Source: an uncultured Dialister sp. (GTDB taxonomy: Bacteria > Bacillota > Negativicutes > Veillonellales > Dialisteraceae). From it: a stretch of DNA of 6,185 nt. Positions 4,603 through 6,185 of the stretch are shown in pieces (position 1 is the stretch's first letter; each line of letters opens with the position of its first letter). The stretch lies in contig CAKPUX010000080.1 in assembly GCA_934193095.1 (NCBI GenBank), forward strand, positions 1 to 6,185, read 5' to 3'. Both the position numbers and the translations under genes were made by a program. Below the pieces are notes generated by a model. That model worked only from the letters and a program-made list of their open reading frames with translations. It was not told the origin of the DNA and searched no databases.

Positions 4603-6185
4603 ATGAGATCTAGTGAATGGTCGATTTCCTTTCTCCGTCAGCTCTTCTCGCTGACGAGCCGCTACTGGAGATCCGAAGAAAAGAAGAGTGCCTATGCCTA
4701 TCTTTTGGGCATCGTGACCCTTACGATCGCAGCGGTCTACATGACCCTGCTCCTGAACGACTGGTTCAATGAGTTTTACAGCGCGCTGCAGAATTACGAT
4801 GCGGATGCGGTCTATCACGGGCTTATCCGCTTCACCGGTCTTGCCTTTGCGCACATCGCCTTTGCGGTCTATGCGTACTACCTGCAGCAGCAGCTCGCGC
4901 TCCGCTGGCGGCGCTGGCTGACGGAGGAGTACCTCGCTCGATGGACGGAGCGGGAGATGTACTACCGCATGGATATGTTCTCCAAGGAGGCGGACAATCC
5001 GGATCAGCGAATTTCAGAAGACATCAATCTTTTCACGGCGCGCACGCTTTCTTTCATGGCGGGGCTCTTGAAGGCCATCACCACCATTGTCTGCTTCATC
5101 TTTGTCCTGTGGCAGCTCTCAGAGCCGCTGCCCTTCACCGTGGGCGGCGAGACGTACCATATCTACGGCTATCTCGTGTGGACGGCGCTCATCTACTCCC
5201 TCATCGGCACGTGGATCACGCACCGGGTCGGGCATCGGCTCGTGGGGCTGAATTTCGTGCAGCAGAAGCTGGAGGCAGACTTCCGCTATGCCATGGTGCG
5301 CCTTCGGGAGACGGCGGAAAGCGTCGCCTTCTATGACGGTGCGGCGCGTGAGCGGGGGATCCTTTCCACTCGTTTCGGAAAGCTGATCGAGAATACGATC
5401 TACATCATCAAGAAGCAGAAGCAGCTTTCCTGGCTCACCAATTCCTATGGGCAGATCGCGATCATTTTCCCCTTCGTCGTCGCGGCGCCCCGCTATCTTT
5501 CGAAGCATATTTCCTTAGGCGGCCTCATGCAGGTGGCGAACTGCTTCGGCAAGGTGCAGGAGTCGATGTCCTACTTCGTCGACGTGTACAGCTCGCTGGC
5601 GGAGTGGCAGTCCTGTGTGGACAGGCTGCTCACCTTCGACGCCCATATGGCAGCCATCCGGGAAGAGACGGACCACGCAGGAAAGATGGAGCGACGCGTG
5701 GGAGAGGAGCTTCGCCTTTCAGATGTAGAAATCGACGTCCCCGGCGGCCGGGTGCTCTGCCGACATATGGATGCGGTCATCCATGCGGGAGAGAAGGTCA
5801 TCATCAAGGGGCCTTCCGGCGCAGGGAAATCGACACTCCTTCGCGTGCTTGCCGGTTTCTGGCCCTATGCGAAGGGCGAGATGATCCTGCCTCTCAAAAA
5901 AGAAACCATGTTCATCCCGCAGAAGCCCTACATGCCGATGGGAACGCTCGCAGAAGCCGCTGCGTATCCGGATATCGACCTTTCGCGGGAAGAGTGGGAA
6001 GCGCTGCTTACCTTCACCGGCCTTCCTCACCTGATCCCGCTGCTGGAGAGCGATGGCGACTGGAGCCATATCCTCTCTCTGGGCGAGCAGCAGAAGCTCG
6101 CTTTTGCGCGCGTCTTCGCGAAGCGTCCCCGCTGGGTCTTCCTCGATGAAGCGACATCCGCGATGGATGAGGAGACCGAGAGCCG
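4603..6185 (+). CDS. SbmA/BacA-like ABC transporter, fused permease-ATPase (YddA type), 3' truncated by window
   Basis: ATG 4603 follows AAGGAG (4591-4596) by 6 nt; 527 complete codons are visible. The N-terminal half is an SbmA/BacA-like membrane domain (ABC_membrane_2 type) with hydrophobic segments near 33-51, 75-93, 155-171, 188-206 and 283-298. It includes LLNDWFNEFYSALQNYD (50-66), typical of this family. The ATPase domain starts near 370: Walker A GPSGAGKST (403-411), Q-loop glutamine 440 in FIPQKPYMPMGTL, signature LSLGEQQKLAFAR (491-503), Walker B WVFLDE (511-516; catalytic E516) and D-loop SAMDEE (519-524). The H-loop and C-terminus lie beyond the edge; relatives are roughly 570-600 residues. 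Known relatives include E. coli YddA and mycobacterial BacA (Rv1819c, cobalamin and other hydrophilic solutes). Substrate and direction are unknown here. The protein works as an inner-membrane homodimer by family analogy. Confidence 0.93.
   Translation, partial: MRSSEWSISFLRQLFSLTSRYWRSEEKKSAYAYLLGIVTLTIAAVYMTLLLNDWFNEFYSALQNYDADAVYHGLIRFTGLAFAHIAFAVYAYYLQQQLALRWRRWLTEEYLARWTEREMYYRMDMFSKEADNPDQRISEDINLFTARTLSFMAGLLKAITTIVCFIFVLWQLSEPLPFTVGGETYHIYGYLVWTALIYSLIGTWITHRVGHRLVGLNFVQQKLEADFRYAMVRLRETAESVAFYDGAARERGILSTRFGKLIENTIYIIKKQKQLSWLTNSYGQIAIIFPFVVAAPRYLSKHISLGGLMQVANCFGKVQESMSYFVDVYSSLAEWQSCVDRLLTFDAHMAAIREETDHAGKMERRVGEELRLSDVEIDVPGGRVLCRHMDAVIHAGEKVIIKGPSGAGKSTLLRVLAGFWPYAKGEMILPLKKETMFIPQKPYMPMGTLAEAAAYPDIDLSREEWEALLTFTGLPHLIPLLESDGDWSHILSLGEQQKLAFARVFAKRPRWVFLDEATSAMDEETES

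Noticed and set aside
4941..6149. Several overlapping ORFs in other frames of the ABC gene
   Set aside because: The main frame carries Walker A, signature and Walker B in order with a good start site; the others are frame shadows.

Overview
The window has two halves of different character. Positions 1-2917 are a leftward-reading accessory block of Sel1-repeat genes, only moderately GC-rich. Positions 3253-6185 hold two rightward-reading transporter genes with clearly higher GC and strongly GC-ending codons. The strong AAGGAG-type ribosome binding sites, the AEC carrier, the SbmA/BacA-like (YddA-type) ABC exporter and the GC-rich palindromic intergenic elements suggest a Firmicute. An anaerobic Negativicutes member (Veillonellaceae/Selenomonadaceae type) is my best guess. 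This is inference from gene style; no marker gene is present.

Left block (minus strand). A complete 623-residue Sel1-repeat protein (copy A, 2901-1030) is followed by the start of a second gene (copy B, 809 to beyond position 1). Copy B's visible 269 codons match copy A base for base, apart from one missing serine codon at position 4. The identity includes the Shine-Dalgarno sequence and ends one to two bases beyond it, so the duplicated unit is ribosome binding site plus N-terminal module. Between the two genes lies a degenerate Sel1-repeat fragment and a 39-codon reading frame that overlaps the copy B start. A 21-codon frame with the same last eight residues overlaps the copy A start. The layout suggests a tandem family that exchanges or duplicates N-terminal modules.

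Middle (2918-3252). This spacer separates the leftward and rightward genes. It holds a TTGACAGTCAA palindrome that could supply -35 elements in both directions, an 89-nt nested inverted repeat, and a TATAAT box just before the carrier gene.

Right block (plus strand). An AEC-family membrane carrier (3253-4191) is followed by a 411-nt spacer and then by an SbmA/BacA-like ABC transporter (permease fused to ATPase) that runs off the right edge about 40-70 residues before its expected end. The spacer is packed with repeats: an A-rich heptamer tract, a small hairpin, a 148-bp MITE-like element with imperfect terminal inverted repeats, a good intrinsic terminator and a degenerate CCCT-rich tract. 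The terminator suggests the two transporters are transcribed separately.

The most noteworthy items are the near-perfect N-terminal module duplication with the Sel1 relic between the copies, the nested inverted repeat in the divergent spacer, and the MITE-like element. I see no CRISPR array, tRNA, rRNA, integrase or transposase gene.
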